Assembly (NCBI GenBank): GCA_013995675.1
Contig: VWRR01000014.1
Coordinates: 124,001-188,000 of the forward strand
Reading direction: 5' to 3'
Length of the DNA stretch: 64,000 bases
DNA from: Cyanidiococcus yangmingshanensis
Lineage: Eukaryota > Rhodophyta > Bangiophyceae > Cyanidiales > Cyanidiaceae
Shown here in pieces: positions 61,824-64,000 of the stretch. The stretch's first letter is position 1; every line of letters begins with the position of its first letter. A model generated the notes under the pieces. It was not told the DNA's origin. It worked only from the letters and a program-made list of their open reading frames with translations, and made no database searches. The position numbers and the translations under genes were made by a program.

Positions 61824-62296
61824 CCATCGTGAGGCGGTTGGCGCCCAGCATATCCGACGTGGCTCGGGGAGACTAAGAATGGGCAATCATGTCCTATGAT
61901 GGGCAGCATGCCTGTCGCTGGTGGGCGACGCTCGATGGTGGGTGTGGAATAGGACAACCATGTACATATTGGATGCCGTGGTCCAAACCGTTGCCTGTCC
62001 AATCTACCGGTTGGTCTAGAAACGTCCATCGATGGACAATGATGGACTGAAATGTCCAGTCTGGAATCGCACCCATCGCTTGCGTGCTCCATCAACATGG
62101 ATTCACTGAGACAAGCATGTCTTTTCCTGGACTATTCTGTTCCTCCATAGAACTTATGGACAATATGGATGGAAACGGCCGTCGCACGATTCCGTGAGGT
62201 CTACGCTCGCTCAGGATCCGAGCGCCACACAGCAGGCACTGCGTTACCGAGCCGTGGTGTTCACGATCTAACCCATCGATGATTTCCTGATATTTT
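61824..62296. other. 473-bp stretch, divergent promoters with TGTCCA cluster
   Basis: It lies between IspD and PsuG-PsuK. TGTCCA or its complement TGGACA occurs at 61996, 62033, 62053 and 62157, and GTCCATCGATGGAC (62024-62037) is a perfect palindrome. Possible regulator sites; no gene. Confidence 0.35.
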
Positions 62297-64000
62297 ATGA
62301 GAACGAACTGGTGTGGTTGGCCTTTATGTCTATCGGAGGCGCTGACTGCACTCGTCGACGGGCGACGACGATGCTGGCGTGCGCCCGTGGTGGCGCTCGA
62401 ATCGACGCTCATCACCCACGGTCTGCCGTACCCGGAGAACCTGGAGCTCATCGACCAAGTTCAGGCAATTATTCGTCGTGGTGGAGCGTACCCAGCTGTT
62501 ATGGTGATCATCAATGGCGTGGTCTGGGTGGACCCCAGTGCCACGACGCTGAAACGCGTGGCCGTCGAGGGTGCGCGTACCTTTCTCAAGTGCAACCGTC
62601 GTGATCTCAGCGTTGCTGTTGCAGGAAGTTGGAACGCATCACTAACTGTTTCTGCAGTGATGGAGATTGCCCACGGTCTGGGGATTCGGGTGTTTGTGAC
62701 CGGTGGGATCGGCGGCGTCCACCGCGACTTTGCTCGAAGCCATGATGTGTCCACTGACTTGACGGCACTCGCCCGTATCCCCGTTTGTGTGGTATGCGCT
62801 GGCATCAAGAGCGTTCTCGACATTGGGGCTACGCTAGAGCGTCTCGAAACCGAATCCGTACCGGTTGTCGTTGTAGGATCAGAGGAGTTCCCTGCTTTTT
62901 GGTGCCGTCGGTCGGGCTATGCGGCACCGGTGCGGCTCGATACAGCCGAACAAGTCGCCACTGTTCTGAGGCTGCACCTGCATCCACTAATGACGACTAC
63001 TCATGAACGAAAAGGGAATCCAAGTGGCGCGTCGGAGCGAATGCCGGGTGGTATGTTGGTTGCAGTCCCCATCCCAGCTGCTGATGAGTGCCCCGATGTC
63101 GAGATAGCCGTGCAACGAGCACTCTCCGAGGCAGCGCAGGAATCGATACGTGGCAAGGCACTTACACCGTACCTGCTTGAACGGGTTGCAACGTTTACGC
63201 AAGGCGCCTCATTGCGCGCGAATATGGCGCTCTTGCGTCACAATGCCTCGTTTGGAACGGAGCTAGCCTCCGCACTCTATCGAATAGAGAAGGGCATGCC
63301 TCTGGGAACGGCGTTGCTGCTGCCGCCAAATACTGTCGCTTCCATGCATAGATTTGAATCAGAGCAGAAACATTCAGTAGAATCGTTCACAAAGCTCTCC
63401 TTCGCTGACAATTTCCCGAAGCAGCGCACAGCGCTAGACATCACGACGACGTCAGCATGGGTTCGCTGGCACACAAGGCCAGCCCCCAGGCGCCAACAGC
63501 GGAAACAGAGCAGGAATACGACCAAACGGATCGAGATCGAGAGAAACGAATGGATGACTTGTCGCGGACTTGGCTCCCGCTGAATGTTGTCGGCCAATGG
63601 GCGCTCGATATTCACGCATTCTGTGATGAGCCAACGTCGTCGGAAACGTGTGCAGGCGCGACTCGGGTATCTAATCCTGGTCGTGTCTCGTGCGCGTACG
63701 GTGGTGTTGCCTACAACATTGCATTAACATTGAGTCACCTTGCCGGCGATGGTTCCAGTCCGCACTTTTTCAGGCAACGCTATGGCGGATGTCCATCTGA
63801 GATCCTCCTCCTTGCATCAAACAACCGAAGCTGGTGACACGCCCATTCAATGGATGCGTCGTGCTCCACAACCGACAGCAGTCTACGTCGCCGTGCACGA
63901 CCGGGATCGCGAACTGCTCGTTGCTGTCTTCGACGGTAAGAACATTGAACCAGATGCGTTACGCAACCTAGATCCGTCTCTGCCAACTGTATGGGATGCG
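62297..64000 (+). CDS. PsuG-PsuK pseudouridine catabolic protein, partial at window end (frame breaks)
   Basis: PsuG (pseudouridine-5'-phosphate glycosidase) splits pseudouridine phosphate to uracil and ribose 5-phosphate. The PsuG domain covers about residues 28-340: APVVALESTLITHGLPYPEN, VFVTGGIGGVHRDFARSHDV, VCVVCAGIKSVLDIGATLER and EEFPAFWCRRSG, ending GKALTPYLLERVATFTQGAS. The PsuG frame runs to 63583, but from 63457 another frame reads PfkB kinase: NVVGQWALDIHAF, SNPGRVSCAYGGVAYNIALT. This would be pseudouridine kinase, as in fused eukaryotic forms. A missing base near 63455 would fuse them; otherwise ATG 63457 starts an overlapping gene. A second break near 63830 leads to QPTAVYVAVHDRDRELLVAV. 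The ATG is at 62297. The kinase is cut by the window end. Confidence 0.82.

Noticed and set aside
1-64000. Transposons, LTR elements, virus relics, CRISPR arrays
   Set aside because: No transposase, reverse transcriptase, integrase or capsid-like frame, terminal repeat pair or spaced direct-repeat array was seen.

Overview
This window reads as nuclear DNA of a compact, nearly intronless eukaryote. The best fit is a cyanidialean red alga (Cyanidioschyzon/Cyanidiococcus type). Three things point there. First, the gene set is plainly eukaryotic: cytosolic eL14 and uL18, RAPTOR, POLE2, a BRCA2-like protein, a DUSP-UCH deubiquitinase and mitochondrial carriers and assembly factors. Second, plastid-type functions are present (IspD, an SDR-CIA30 protein of the HCF173 type, a CRT-like transporter). 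Third, all three tRNA genes are broken up in ways known from Cyanidioschyzon: D-arm introns, an anticodon-loop intron and one circularly permuted gene. No spliceosomal intron, mobile element, virus relic or CRISPR array was recognised.

Layout. 0-9.5 kb: SURF1, a DEP-DUF547 protein, eL14, organellar uS15, a GTPBP1-type GTPase and uL18. 9.8-21 kb: a Nudix/IDI-like enzyme, mitoribosomal mS35, a DUSP-UCH deubiquitinase, an SLC25A38/Hem25 carrier, a membrane FKBP, a PCO/ADO thiol dioxygenase and a membrane-anchored EEP phosphodiesterase. 22.4-32.9 kb: POLE2, a second Nudix enzyme, tRNA-Phe, an LEA-like protein, cytosolic CysRS, a UBL protein and a small conserved protein. 33.8-34.5 kb: two convergent tRNA-Glu genes, one with two D-loop introns and one permuted. 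34.6-48 kb: a HisN/IMPase-type phosphatase, ZSWIM7/SWS1, a CRT-like transporter, the SDR-CIA30 protein, a BRCA2-like protein and COQ7. 48.9-64 kb: RAPTOR, a coiled-coil protein with possible Ig and PH regions, a hotdog thioesterase, a plastid-type FKBP, IspD and a PsuG-PsuK pseudouridine catabolic gene that runs off the end.

Genes alternate strands without operons. Functional links are loose: mitochondrial assembly (SURF1, COQ7, mS35, SLC25A38) and genome maintenance (POLE2, BRCA2, ZSWIM7).

Quality warning. At least 14 conserved genes are split by single-base frame changes, about 20 in all, mostly extra bases and mostly in short homopolymers, often inside invariant motifs such as the GTPBP1 P-loop. 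No in-frame nonsense changes were seen. I read this as uncorrected long-read indels rather than pseudogenes, introns or programmed frameshifting. Gene coordinates below span the whole inferred gene across such breaks. Starts were moved to real ATG codons where an open frame began at GTG or TTG.
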